From NCBI GenBank assembly GCA_002422345.1, contig DIUL01000014.1, positions 1 through 40,072 of the forward strand: a stretch of 40,072 nt of DNA, written 5' to 3'. Numbering within the stretch: the stretch's first letter is position 1; every line of letters starts with the position of its first letter. The DNA comes from Acetobacteraceae bacterium UBA6159. GTDB taxonomy: Bacteria; Pseudomonadota; Alphaproteobacteria; Acetobacterales; Acetobacteraceae. Below the pieces are notes generated by a model. That model worked only from the letters and a program-made list of their open reading frames with translations, was not told the origin of the DNA and did no database searches. This document shows positions 1 to 8,287 of this stretch, one piece after another. Position numbers and translations under genes: made by a program.

Positions 1-937
1 TATTTGAGTGTCTGTTAAATGTGGGATAGGCCTTGCGGTAGGCGGCCGAGAATTCCCGCACCTTCGGGCGCGGATCGTCCGGATAGGCGAACAGGACGGA
101 CGTCATGGAGTAGATGCCCTCGGTCACGCCACCGGGCGCGGCGGCAACGGCGTCGTCATAGACCGCGACCTGGCCCAGGAAGTCGACGTTCCAGCCGGTC
201 TTGCGGGCGGCCGAGACGATCTGGATGGTGTCACGCACGATGGTGCCGAGCAGCACGAGGTCGCACTTGGCGTCGCGGAGACGGGCGACCGAGGCGGTGA
301 AGTCGGTATCGGCCGGCTTGTGCAGCGTTTCGGCGACGAGCTTGATGTTCATCACCTTCATCTGCTCGTGCACGCCGTCCATCACGTCGCGGCCGAAATC
401 GGTGTCCTGCGACATGGCGCAGAGCGCCTTCTTGCCGCGCTCCTCGACGAACAGCTTCACGCCGGCGCGCATCATGTCGTAATACGATGCGGCCAGGCCG
501 AACTTCAACGGATGCAGCGGCGCATACATCGACCGCGCCGAGGTCAGCGGGAACATGTTCGGCACGTTCTTGGAAAGCTGTTCCGGCATCGTCGCGTTGT
601 TCATCGGCGTGCCGCCATTGGCGACCATCATGAACACGTTGTCGCGGTTCAGCAGCTTGTTCGACGCCTGCACGGCCCGAGGCACCTGGTACTGGCTGTC
701 CTCGATCACATGCTTGATTTTGCGGCCATGGATGCCGCCGGCGGCATTGGCCTCATCGAACACCATCCGCCAGGTGTTCATGTTGTTCACGCCCCACATG
801 GCAGTCACGCCAGACAGGTCGGTGTAGGTGCCGATAATGACTTCTTTGTCGGTCACGCCCCGCACGGTCTGTGCCTGGGACATGGTGGGCACGGCGATCG
901 CCGCGGCCATCATCGTTGCGAGCAACGTCTTACGCAT
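1..937 (-). CDS. Branched-chain amino acid-type ABC transporter substrate-binding protein (3' end outside window)
   Basis: Periplasmic solute-binding protein of the LivJ/LivK type, which would deliver a ligand to the LivHMGF permease encoded just upstream. About 312 residues are visible, starting MRKTLLATMM and reading in frame off the left edge, so the C-terminus is missing. Residues 1-22 form a signal peptide with a likely cleavage after SQA. The mature start has the family pattern EVIIGTYTDLSG, followed by NAAGGIHGRKI and a later DFGRDVMDG segment typical of the periplasmic-binding fold. It lies 62 bases downstream of the acyl-CoA-synthetase-like gene on the same strand and is probably the last gene of the liv operon seen here. 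The family binds branched-chain amino acids, amides, urea or aromatic acids; the true ligand cannot be read from the sequence. Confidence 0.9.
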   Translation of the reverse strand, partial: MRKTLLATMMAAAIAVPTMSQAQTVRGVTDKEVIIGTYTDLSGVTAMWGVNNMNTWRMVFDEANAAGGIHGRKIKHVIEDSQYQVPRAVQASNKLLNRDNVFMMVANGGTPMNNATMPEQLSKNVPNMFPLTSARSMYAPLHPLKFGLAASYYDMMRAGVKLFVEERGKKALCAMSQDTDFGRDVMDGVHEQMKVMNIKLVAETLHKPADTDFTASVARLRDAKCDLVLLGTIVRDTIQIVSAARKTGWNVDFLGQVAVYDDAVAAAPGGVTEGIYSMTSVLFAYPDDPRPKVREFSAAYRKAYPTFNRHSN

Positions 938-999
938 GGTGTTTCCCTCTCCTGTCGCGATTGTTGCGTCGTTGGTTCAACGACGAGCCCTGACCGGCT

Positions 1000-2148
1000 T
1001 CAGGCCGCGGCATAGGCGGCCCGGATCAGAGTGCCGTACTCCGCGTTCCCTTGTCCCAGCTCCGCCGGGTCGGTCACCTGCCGGACGGTGATCCCCAGCG
1101 CCCGCGCCCAGTCGAGCGACTGAGCCGGGATCGGCTCATTCCCGACAAAGGCAAGCCGCAATCGGCTCATGCCCAGCTCGCGGCGAACAGCGCGCAGCAC
1201 CAGCAGATCGGCCAAACCAGCCATGGCCCCGCCGGAGCGCGCCGCGCCGATCGCCCAGCGATACATCGTCCGTTGCAGGGGCGTGGCCGCGTCGGCCGCC
1301 GCGGTGATCCTGGCGTGCAGCCGCTCCCACGCCTCGGCATTTGCGCCCAGGATCGTCGGCTTGAGTTGCTGCAGATTCTCGACCGCCGTTTCCGGGCTTT
1401 CGAGGTAGTTGCTGATCGTCCCGGTCGCCAGCGCCAGATAGAGCCCCAGCACCCGCTCGGTCGGGTCGCTCATGGGCAGGACCACCAGCCGCTCATCCCC
1501 GGCCTGTGGCGCGAGTTGCCGGCGCGCGCCTTCCACCATCCGCATGACCTCGGCATGGGTCACGATCCGGCCCATGGCGTGGGTGCCGTCCTGCGGGAAG
1601 ACCACCGCCGCCGTGTCATCGGGCCCGACCGGATCGAAGGCGGCATCCGGTGCGCCTTCCGCCACGAAACGTTCCAGGCTGACCGCGATCGGGTCCGAGA
1701 AGTCGCGCAACCCCTTCATGTCGGCGATCACGATCCGCGCCAGGCCCGGGCACTCCGCCCGCACCGACAGGACCTTGTCGAGCTGTTCCTCGCCCTCGAC
1801 GAACACGACCTGGCAGCCGGCGGAGCGCACGATATGGCCGACGTGTTCGGCCTCGTCATTCGGGTTGATGGCGACCGATGCGCCGCCGCTGGTCAGGATC
1901 GCGAGGTCGGCATAGGCGGCTTCGGGTCGGGTCTCGGACAGCACGGCCGCGACATCGCCACGGCCGAAATCCATCGCCCGCAGCCCGCGTCGGATGGCGG
2001 CGACCTGCTGGTCCATCTCGGCCCAGGTCACCGCGTTCCAGATGCCGCGGTTCTTCTTACGCAGCACGATCGCGCCGCCCTCGGTCGCGACCTTGTGCGC
2101 GATCAATGCGGGCAGCGTATCCACCCGAGCGCCGCCGGTCAGTTCCAC
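1000..2148 (-). CDS. Degenerate, short AMP-binding (acyl-CoA synthetase-like) protein
   Basis: Related to the N-terminal domain of long-chain acyl-CoA synthetases, but only 382 residues long where active enzymes are usually near 600. The chosen start is the GTG at 2148, preceded by an AAGGAAG ribosome site and overlapping the end of livF by 10 bases; an upstream ATG in the same frame would lie deep inside livF. The N-terminal part (TLPALIAHKVATEGGAIVLR, then TWAEMDQQV) is family-like. The ATP-binding loop, normally a Ser/Thr/Gly-rich TSGTTGxPKG, is replaced near residues 183-198 by FPQDGTHAMGRIVTH. The reading frame ends about where the central YGxTE motif should occur, so that motif, the TGD motif and the C-terminal lid are missing. 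It is probably not an active ligase. Complete acyl-CoA synthetases commonly sit in this operon position. It could be a pseudoenzyme or a decayed gene. Confidence 0.75.
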   Translation of the reverse strand: MELTGGARVDTLPALIAHKVATEGGAIVLRKKNRGIWNAVTWAEMDQQVAAIRRGLRAMDFGRGDVAAVLSETRPEAAYADLAILTSGGASVAINPNDEAEHVGHIVRSAGCQVVFVEGEEQLDKVLSVRAECPGLARIVIADMKGLRDFSDPIAVSLERFVAEGAPDAAFDPVGPDDTAAVVFPQDGTHAMGRIVTHAEVMRMVEGARRQLAPQAGDERLVVLPMSDPTERVLGLYLALATGTISNYLESPETAVENLQQLKPTILGANAEAWERLHARITAAADAATPLQRTMYRWAIGAARSGGAMAGLADLLVLRAVRRELGMSRLRLAFVGNEPIPAQSLDWARALGITVRQVTDPAELGQGNAEYGTLIRAAYAAA

Positions 2149-2912
2149 AGCCGCTTCCTTTTCCAACGCCGCTGGCCGCGTTCCCCGGTTTCCTTCTGGC
2201 CGAGGTAGAATTCCTTGATATCGTCGCGTTGCAGCAGCGCGGCGCAATGATCCTGCGCGACGATGCGGCCGACCTCGATGATATAGCCGTAGTCGGCGGT
2301 CTTCAGCGCGATATGCGCGTTCTGCTCGACCAGCAGGATCGACACGCCCTGTTCCTTGTTGATGCGCCGGATGATCCCGAAGATCTGCTGCACGAGCAGC
2401 GGCGACAACCCCAGCGACGGCTCATCCAGCAACAGCAGCTTCGGCTGCCCCATCAACGCTCGGCTGATCGCCAGCATCTGCTGTTCGCCGCCGGAGAGAA
2501 GACCGGCGCGCTGGTGCTGCCGCTCCAGCAGACGGGGGAAGTAGGAGAAGCAGAGTTCAAGATCCCGCGCCACGCCGTCCTTATCGCGGCGGGTGTAGGC
2601 GCCCATCATCAGGTTTTCGCGCACGGTCAGGAACGGAAACGTGTCCCGCCCCTCCGGCACGTGGCAGATGCCCATGCGCATCACCTGGTCGGGCGGCATG
2701 TGGGCGATGTCACGACCCTGGAACATGACCTTGCCGCGCTCCGGGTCCAGCACGCCGGAGATGGTGCGCAGGACGGTGGTCTTGCCGGCCCCGTTGGCGC
2801 CGAGGACGGTGACGATCTGGCCCTGCGCCACATCCAGCGACACGCCGCGGATCGCCTGGATCGGGCCGTAGAAGGTCTCGATGCCTTCGACATGCAGCAT
2901 CGAGTCGGTCAT
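2139..2912 (-). CDS. livF: Branched-chain amino acid ABC transporter ATP-binding protein LivF
   Basis: Second ATPase of the LivHMGF importer, acting on the cytoplasmic face of the membrane; 257 residues, normal for LivF (about 235-260). Walker A (GANGAGKTT) lies at residues 38-46, the signature LSGGEQQMLA near 135, and Walker B LLLLDEPSLGL near 156, followed by a switch His segment (LLVEQNAHIAL). The start ATG overlaps the livG stop codon as ATGA (2909-2912), so the two ATPases are translationally coupled. The C-terminus ends in a basic RWKRKRLWN tail that overlaps the next gene. The second ATG, four codons in (MLHVEG), is an alternative start. Confidence 0.95.
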   Translation of the reverse strand: MTDSMLHVEGIETFYGPIQAIRGVSLDVAQGQIVTVLGANGAGKTTVLRTISGVLDPERGKVMFQGRDIAHMPPDQVMRMGICHVPEGRDTFPFLTVRENLMMGAYTRRDKDGVARDLELCFSYFPRLLERQHQRAGLLSGGEQQMLAISRALMGQPKLLLLDEPSLGLSPLLVQQIFGIIRRINKEQGVSILLVEQNAHIALKTADYGYIIEVGRIVAQDHCAALLQRDDIKEFYLGQKETGERGQRRWKRKRLWN

Positions 2913-3679
2913 TCCTCCGTCTCCCCGCCGAGATAGGCCTTCACGACCTCGGGGTGGGACTGCACCTCCCGCGGTTCGCCCATGGCCAGCACCTTGCCGT
3001 AGTTCAGCGCCATCACGCGGTCGGAGACCTGGTTCACCAGCGCCATGTCATGCTCGACCATGATGACCGTGATCCCGAGGTCCTTCTTGATGTCCTCGAT
3101 CCAGAACCCCATGCCCTCCGTCTCCTCGACGTTCAGGCCTGACGACGGTTCATCCAGCAGCAGTAATTTCGGTTCCGTGCACAGCGCGCGTCCGAGTTCA
3201 ACGACCTTCCGCACGCCATAGGGCAGGTTGGCGATCAACGTGTCGCGGTAGCGTTCCAGTCCGAGGAACGAAATCACGTCCTCGGCCTTGGCGCGGTGGC
3301 GCAGTTCGTCGCGGCGGGCCGAGGGGAGGAAGCACATCTGCGCCAGCAACCCGGTCCCGGCGTGGCAGTGCCGCCCGATCAGCAGGTTCTGCAGCAGGCT
3401 CGCATTCGGGAACAATTCGATGTTCTGGAACGTCCGCGCGATGCCCATGCCGGCGATCTTGTAGGGCGGGGTCTGGGTGAAGTCCTGCCCGTCGAAGGTC
3501 AGCTTGCCCTCGGTCGTGTTGTAGATACGACTGATGAGGTTGAAGATCGTCGTCTTCCCGGCCCCGTTCGGGCCGATGATCGAGAAGACCTCGCCCTTGT
3601 TGACCTCGAAGCTGACGGAGTCGACGGCGCGGATGCCGCCGAACCGAACCGAGATGTCATCGGCCTTGAAGAGCGTCAT
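2909..3679 (-). CDS. livG: Branched-chain amino acid ABC transporter ATP-binding protein LivG
   Basis: First ATPase of the LivHMGF importer; 256 residues from the ATG at 3679, which overlaps the livM stop as ATGA. A longer reading frame upstream lies inside livM and is not credible. Walker A (GPNGAGKTT) is at residues 36-44, the LivG-type signature near 152 (LPYGVRKVVELGRAL, a relaxed form of LSGGQ), and Walker B LLLLDEPSSGL follows. The C-terminus LAMGEPREVQSHPEVVKAYL is the standard LivG ending. It is tightly packed between livM and livF with no room for its own promoter. Confidence 0.95.
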   Translation of the reverse strand: MTLFKADDISVRFGGIRAVDSVSFEVNKGEVFSIIGPNGAGKTTIFNLISRIYNTTEGKLTFDGQDFTQTPPYKIAGMGIARTFQNIELFPNASLLQNLLIGRHCHAGTGLLAQMCFLPSARRDELRHRAKAEDVISFLGLERYRDTLIANLPYGVRKVVELGRALCTEPKLLLLDEPSSGLNVEETEGMGFWIEDIKKDLGITVIMVEHDMALVNQVSDRVMALNYGKVLAMGEPREVQSHPEVVKAYLGGETEE

Positions 3680-4752
3680 TTCAGCCGCTCCGACTTCGCA
3701 TAGGATTTCTGGCGGCGGAAACCCGACGCCCGCTTGAAGGGGAAGGCCTGGAACCAATGCCGGGTCTTCAGCCAGAGGCCATAGATCCCCATCGGCTGGA
3801 ACAGGATGACCAGCACCAGGATCAGGCCGAACAGGGCCGGTTCAAGCCCAGGCGTCCGGCCGAGGTTGAACGGCAGGTCGTCGCGCACGATGGCGATGAA
3901 CTGCGGCAGCAGGCGGACGAAGATGGCCCCGAAGATCGCGCCGTGGATCGATCCCAGCCCGCCCACGAAGACGATCGTGACGAACTGGACCGACAGCAGC
4001 ACCTCGAACGCATCCGGCGCCAGGTAGCGGACGTAATGTGCGAACAGGGCACCGGCCAGGCCGGTCATGCCGGCGCTGATGGCGAAGGCCATCGACTTGT
4101 ACCAGGCCAGGTTGATGCCCATGCTCTGCGCCGACACCTCACTGTCCCGGATCGCCACCATGGCGCGACCCAGCGGCGTGCGCAGGATGTTGGCCGTCAG
4201 CCAGATGCAGAACACCAGCACCGCGAGCGAGGTGTAGTAGACGCCGTTCGCGCCCTCGATCGGGATGCCGAAGACATAGGGCGTGGGCACCGCAAACCCG
4301 TCGAAGCCGCCGGTGACCGAGGACCATTTCTGGAAGATCGTGCCGACGATGCTGCCGAAGGCCAAAGTGGCGATCGCGAGATACAGCCCGCTCATGCGCA
4401 AGGTCGGCAGGCCGATGGCGACACCGCAGAACGCGGTGAACAGGCCCGAGATCGGGAGCGTGATCAGGAATGGAACGCCCTGTGCCAGCAGCACCGAGTT
4501 GGTGTAGGCGCCGATGCCCAGGAAGGCCGCGTGGCCCAGGCTGATCAGCCCGGTATAGCCCACCAGCAGCATGAGCCCGACGCCCGCGATGGCGAAGATG
4601 AACACGCCGCCCAGCTCGCCCACGTAGAACTCGCCCAGGAAGAACGGGATGAGCAACGTGACGACAAACAGCAGCCCGTACCAGAACAGGTCACCCGGAT
4701 GCCGGGAGAGCGTGAGGTCCTGCCTGTAGTCTGTTTTGAATACATAGCGCAT
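3676..4752 (-). CDS. livM: Branched-chain amino acid ABC transporter permease LivM
   Basis: Inner-membrane permease subunit of the LivHMGF importer; 358 residues with roughly ten hydrophobic segments. Recognisable LivM features are the repeated small-residue segment GYTGLISLGHAAFLGIGAY near residue 66, the loop LGRAMVAIRDSEVSAQSMGI around 190, and the closing segment FVTIVFVGGLGSIHGAIFGA near 260. The C-terminal part is cytoplasmic and basic (KTRHWFQAFPFKRASGFRR). It starts 6 bases after livH ends and its stop overlaps the livG start. Confidence 0.95.
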   Translation of the reverse strand: MRYVFKTDYRQDLTLSRHPGDLFWYGLLFVVTLLIPFFLGEFYVGELGGVFIFAIAGVGLMLLVGYTGLISLGHAAFLGIGAYTNSVLLAQGVPFLITLPISGLFTAFCGVAIGLPTLRMSGLYLAIATLAFGSIVGTIFQKWSSVTGGFDGFAVPTPYVFGIPIEGANGVYYTSLAVLVFCIWLTANILRTPLGRAMVAIRDSEVSAQSMGINLAWYKSMAFAISAGMTGLAGALFAHYVRYLAPDAFEVLLSVQFVTIVFVGGLGSIHGAIFGAIFVRLLPQFIAIVRDDLPFNLGRTPGLEPALFGLILVLVILFQPMGIYGLWLKTRHWFQAFPFKRASGFRRQKSYAKSERLK

Positions 4753-4758
4753 GGCGGA

Positions 4759-5640
4759 TCAGACGCGCTTTCCCATGAGTTCGGCGAACAACCCCTGCGG
4801 CCGAACAATCAGGGTGATCAGCAGAACGACATTGGCGGTGACTTCCTGGAACCCGGCCGGCAGATAGTAGCCCGACAACTGCTCCACGATGCCGACGATC
4901 ACGCCGCCGATCACCGATCCGGGGATGCTGCCGAAGCCGCCGATCACCGCGGCCGCGAAGGCCTTGATGCCGAGGAAGCCCATGCTGACATCGATCATCG
5001 AGACCGGCGAAAGCAGGATGCCCGCCGCCGCCGCCACGCCCGCGCTGATCGCCCAGATCAGGGAGAACACAGTGCGGACCGGGATGCCCATGTAGTAGGC
5101 GGCAAGCTGGTTCTGCGACGATGCCTGCATCGCCACGCCCAGGCGTGTCTTGCTGAAGAAGAGATACAGCACGCCACACAGCAACACCGTGCCGACGATG
5201 ATCGAGATGTTGTCCGCGCCCAGCACCAGTCCCGAAACCGCAACGGTCTGGTTGGTGAACGGTGTCATGAAGCCGACGGAGTCATAACCCCAGCCAAGCC
5301 CGGCACCCGCGCGGAAGATGAAGCCCAGGCCCAGCGTCAGCATGACAACGGCGAATTGCGGTTGTCCTATGACCCTTCGCAGGATTGTTGCATCCAGCAG
5401 GAACCCGAAGGCCGCCGTGATCGCGATCGCGATCAGCGATCCGATCCAATAATTCACGCCCCAATGCGCGATCAGACTGAACGCGACAAACGCGCCCATC
5501 ATCATGATGTCGCCTTGCGCGAAGTTGACCATCTCGGTTGCCTTGTAGATCAAGACAAACCCAAGCGCGATCAGGCCGTAGATACAGCCCGATGCCGCGC
5601 CATTGACGATCAACTGAAAGAGACGAGCGGCCTCTTCCAC
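4759..5640 (-). CDS. livH: Branched-chain amino acid ABC transporter permease LivH
   Basis: Inner-membrane permease, partner of LivM; 293 residues, the usual family length. The N-terminal segment NGAASGCIYGLIALGFVLIY and the following EMVNFAQGDIMMMGAF are diagnostic of LivH. The later segment GIKAFAAAVIGGFGSIPGSV is the conserved permease-ATPase coupling region. Translation starts at a GTG at 5640 preceded by an AGGGGGAAA ribosome site. It is the first gene of the liv operon, with a possible sigma-70 type promoter about 60 bases upstream. Confidence 0.94.
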   Translation of the reverse strand: MEEAARLFQLIVNGAASGCIYGLIALGFVLIYKATEMVNFAQGDIMMMGAFVAFSLIAHWGVNYWIGSLIAIAITAAFGFLLDATILRRVIGQPQFAVVMLTLGLGFIFRAGAGLGWGYDSVGFMTPFTNQTVAVSGLVLGADNISIIVGTVLLCGVLYLFFSKTRLGVAMQASSQNQLAAYYMGIPVRTVFSLIWAISAGVAAAAGILLSPVSMIDVSMGFLGIKAFAAAVIGGFGSIPGSVIGGVIVGIVEQLSGYYLPAGFQEVTANVVLLITLIVRPQGLFAELMGKRV

Positions 5641-5697
5641 CTGTGGCTTTCCCCCTGGTTTTGCGAGCCTGTCTGGCCCTGCTTATTTACCGGCGGG

Positions 5698-5727
5698 ACA
5701 ATAGGGACGTGATTCGCGCTGCGTCAA
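5698..5727 (-). promoter_or_regulatory. Possible sigma-70-type promoter of the liv operon
   Basis: Read on the minus strand, TTGACG (5722-5727) and TATTGT (5698-5703) are separated by 18 bases, a fair match to -35 and -10 boxes. It lies 58 bases upstream of the livH GTG, in the only gap of the liv operon large enough for a promoter. The match is by eye only; alphaproteobacterial promoters are often weaker than this consensus. Confidence 0.35.
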
Positions 5728-5789
5728 TGCGGCGCCGGGAAAAATATCGATACGCACGGGATCGGGTATTGGCAGGAACGAACGCCCGG

Positions 5790-6968
5790 TCAGAACAGGG
5801 AAAGCTGCGCCTGCGCGGTGGCGGCCGCGGCGGCTGGAACGGCGAAACGGGTGCAGTCCAGTTCCTGCCGCATGTCATCGAGACCCCATTGCCGGATGGC
5901 GCGGGCAAAGCGCCGCGACAGCAGATCGGCATAGACCCCCTGGCCCGAGAACCGCTGATGGAACTTCGAGTCGTTCAAGGCGCCCGCCCGTGTTTCCCGG
6001 ATCAGGCTGAGTACGTGGCGTGCGCGGTCGGGGTAGTTGGCGATCAGCCAATCCTCGAACATCTGTTTCAGTTCATGTGGCAGCCGCAACAGAATATAAC
6101 GGGCATGGCGGGCCCCGGCGCGGGCGGCGGCTTCCAGGATCTTCTCCATCTCCGCGTCGTTCAGGGCGGGGATCATCGGCGCGGCCAGCACCCCGGTGGG
6201 AACGCCGGCACGCGTCAGCTCGGTGATCGCTTGGAGCCGGCGGGCGGGGCTCGCGGCGCGGGGTTCCATCACCCGGGCCAGCTTCGGGTCGAGTGTGGTG
6301 ACGGAGAGATAGACACGCACCAGATTGCGCTTCGCCATTGAGGCGAGGATATCGATATCCCGCAGCACGCCCGCCGATTTCGTGACAATACCGACCGGAT
6401 GGTTGTAGCGGTCGAGCAGCTCCAGCACCGACCGCGTCAGCTTCAACGTGCGGTCGACCGGCTGGTAAGGATCGGTGTTCGAACCCAGCACCATCGTGCG
6501 CGCGATGTAGCCGGGGCGCTTCAGCTCCTTCTCCAGAAGCTCCGCCACCTCGGGCTTGTAGATCAGCTTCGTTTCGAAATCGATGCCTGGCGAGTAACCA
6601 AGATAGGCATGGGTCGGACGCGCATAGCAGTAGATGCAGCCATGCTCACATCCGCGGTACGGATTGACCGCGCGGTCGAACCCGAGGTCGGGGGAGCTGT
6701 TCCAGCTGATCACCGACCGCGTCGTGTCCTTGGTGACGGTCGTCGCCAGCGCGGGCAGTTCCGCGAACGCTTCATCCAGCGAGTCCCAGCCGTCGTCGAA
6801 CGGGGACGCCACCTGGCGGTCGAAGCGGACGGCCGGATTGGTGACCGCGCCCCGGCCGCGACGGGCGAGGGAGGGCATGCGGGCGGCGGGCTCCGCTTCC
6901 GGCAGTCCGGCCTGGTCCAAGGCAGCGATGGCGTCGGCGTCGCGATCGGGATAGGGTTCTTCCCACAT
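5790..6968 (-). CDS. PA0069-family radical SAM protein
   Basis: Radical S-adenosylmethionine enzyme of the family named after Pseudomonas PA0069, distantly related to spore photoproduct lyase (SplB). It has 392 residues. The 4Fe-4S-binding motif CX3CX2C is Cys107, Cys111 and Cys114 in RGCEHGCIYCYARPTH. The flanking segments FDRAVNPYRG and VLGSNTDPYQPVDRTLKLTR match the family well. The N-terminal 85 residues contain a RGRGAVTNPAVRFD block, also typical. The substrate of this family is unknown. It is transcribed alone, divergent from the glycosyltransferase pair, and ends about 150 bases before livH. Confidence 0.9.
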   Translation of the reverse strand: MWEEPYPDRDADAIAALDQAGLPEAEPAARMPSLARRGRGAVTNPAVRFDRQVASPFDDGWDSLDEAFAELPALATTVTKDTTRSVISWNSSPDLGFDRAVNPYRGCEHGCIYCYARPTHAYLGYSPGIDFETKLIYKPEVAELLEKELKRPGYIARTMVLGSNTDPYQPVDRTLKLTRSVLELLDRYNHPVGIVTKSAGVLRDIDILASMAKRNLVRVYLSVTTLDPKLARVMEPRAASPARRLQAITELTRAGVPTGVLAAPMIPALNDAEMEKILEAAARAGARHARYILLRLPHELKQMFEDWLIANYPDRARHVLSLIRETRAGALNDSKFHQRFSGQGVYADLLSRRFARAIRQWGLDDMRQELDCTRFAVPAAAAATAQAQLSLF

Positions 6969-7043
6969 GATCCGTTCCCCGTCTGTTCGAGTTTGACCGT
7001 GACAGCATCACTCGCCACCGTCAAGAACGAAATACGAACGGAC

Positions 7044-7706
7044 GTGCTGGATGTGGCCGTTGTCATCCCTGTCCTGAACGCCGCCCTGACGCTGGAGGGC
7101 ACGGTCGCGGCCGTCGGGCCGGTGCGCGGGCTGGTGGTGGTCGATGGGGGCAGCCGGGATGACACGCCGGCCCTTGCCCAACGCCTCGGTGCCCGGGTGC
7201 TGACCGCGCCGAGCGGCCGAGGTCCGCAGATTGCCGCGGGTGTGGCGGCCGCTGGACCCGGCTGGGTGCTGATCCTGCACGCCGATACAACGCTGGCGGC
7301 GGGCTGGCGGGACGCGGCACGGACCCATATGGCGGAAGGCCCGGCCCGCGCTGCGTGCTTCCGCTTCGCCCTGGACGGTGACGAACCCGCCGCGCGTCGG
7401 CTGGAGCGGATGGTTGCCTGGCGCTGCCGGGTCCTCGCGCTGCCCTACGGCGACCAGGGGCTGCTGATCCACACCGACCTGCTGCGCGCGGTGGGCGGGG
7501 TCCGGCCGTTGCCGTTGATGGAGGACGTTGACCTGGTCCGTCGCCTCGGCCGCCGCCGGATGGCGTTTCTGGAGCCGGCCGCGATCACGTCCGCCGGGAA
7601 ATGGCGGCGGGATGGCTGGTGGCGCCGGTCCGCGCGCAACCTGTTCTGTCTGGGGCTGTGGTTCCTGGGCGTCCCGCCCCGCCTGATCGCGAAGGTCTAC
7701 GGATGA
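7044..7706 (+). CDS. TIGR04283 family glycosyltransferase
   Basis: Small GT-A-fold, family 2-type glycosyltransferase. The nucleotide-binding start is VAVVIPVLNAALTLEGTV, followed by VVVDGGSRDDT and a metal-binding HADTTL near residue 80. A late PLMEDVDLVRRL acidic segment is typical of TIGR04283. The GTG at 7044 was chosen because it places the first beta strand near the N-terminus as in relatives; an in-frame GTG at 6999 would add 15 residues, and neither has a strong ribosome site. The family is often labelled as arsenosugar-associated, but no arsenic gene is present here, so that label is not supported. It overlaps the next gene by ATGA. Confidence 0.85.
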   Translation: MLDVAVVIPVLNAALTLEGTVAAVGPVRGLVVVDGGSRDDTPALAQRLGARVLTAPSGRGPQIAAGVAAAGPGWVLILHADTTLAAGWRDAARTHMAEGPARAACFRFALDGDEPAARRLERMVAWRCRVLALPYGDQGLLIHTDLLRAVGGVRPLPLMEDVDLVRRLGRRRMAFLEPAAITSAGKWRRDGWWRRSARNLFCLGLWFLGVPPRLIAKVYG

Positions 7707-8287
7707 AGCCGGTCGCGATCGTCTTCGCCCGGGCGCCGCGCCTGGGCACCGTGAAGCGCCGCCTCGCGCGCGGGATCGGGGATCGCGCCGCCCTGCGCTT
7801 CCATACCGAGACGCTGACCCGCCTGCTGCGCGGTTTGGCCGCCGACCGGCGCTTCCGCACCGTGCTCGCGGTCACGCCCGATCGCGCGTATGTGCGGCTG
7901 CCCCGGGGGGTCACGCGGATCGAACAGGGCCACGGCGATATAGGCCAGCGCATGCACCGCGCCTTGTCCCGCTTTCCCCGCCGCGGCGCGTCGATAATCG
8001 GCTGCGATATCCCCGATGCCGGCCCCACCGACCTATCAGCGGCCTTCCGAGCGCTCGGCTTTGCCGACGCCGCGTTCGGTCCGGCCGCCGACGGAGGCTA
8101 CTGGCTGGTCGCCTTGGGGCCCCGTCGCCCGTCCCGCCCCTTCGCGAACGTCCGCTGGTCGACCAGCGACGCCCTTGCGGACACGCTGGTCAACTTCTGC
8201 ACCCACCGGGTCGCGCATCTGCGGACTCTGTCGGATGTGGACACGATCGCCGAGTGGCGCGCCCGGTATCAGGCGGCCGAGGAGTAA
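7703..8287 (+). CDS. TIGR04282 family glycosyltransferase (nucleotidyltransferase-like)
   Basis: 194-residue member of the TIGR04282 family (DUF2064), a nucleotide-diphospho-sugar transferase fold. It starts MKPVAIVFARAPRLGTVKRR, equivalent to the FxKxPxPGxVKTRL opening of the family. The core DIGQRMHRAL, then IIGCDIPDAGP and GPAADGGYWLVAL, are the recognised family blocks carrying the presumed substrate-binding acidic residues. It is translationally coupled to the TIGR04283 gene by an ATGA overlap; the two families occur side by side in many genomes. Its last 19 bases overlap the 3' end of ctrA on the other strand. The acceptor and donor are unknown. Confidence 0.88.
   Translation: MKPVAIVFARAPRLGTVKRRLARGIGDRAALRFHTETLTRLLRGLAADRRFRTVLAVTPDRAYVRLPRGVTRIEQGHGDIGQRMHRALSRFPRRGASIIGCDIPDAGPTDLSAAFRALGFADAAFGPAADGGYWLVALGPRRPSRPFANVRWSTSDALADTLVNFCTHRVAHLRTLSDVDTIAEWRARYQAAEE

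Noticed and set aside
3757..5712. A long plus-strand open frame opposite livM and livH
   Set aside because: Its translation is rich in His, Asp, Arg and Gln with no family motif, as expected for the antisense of GC-rich membrane-protein genes; the minus strand encodes clear LivM and LivH.
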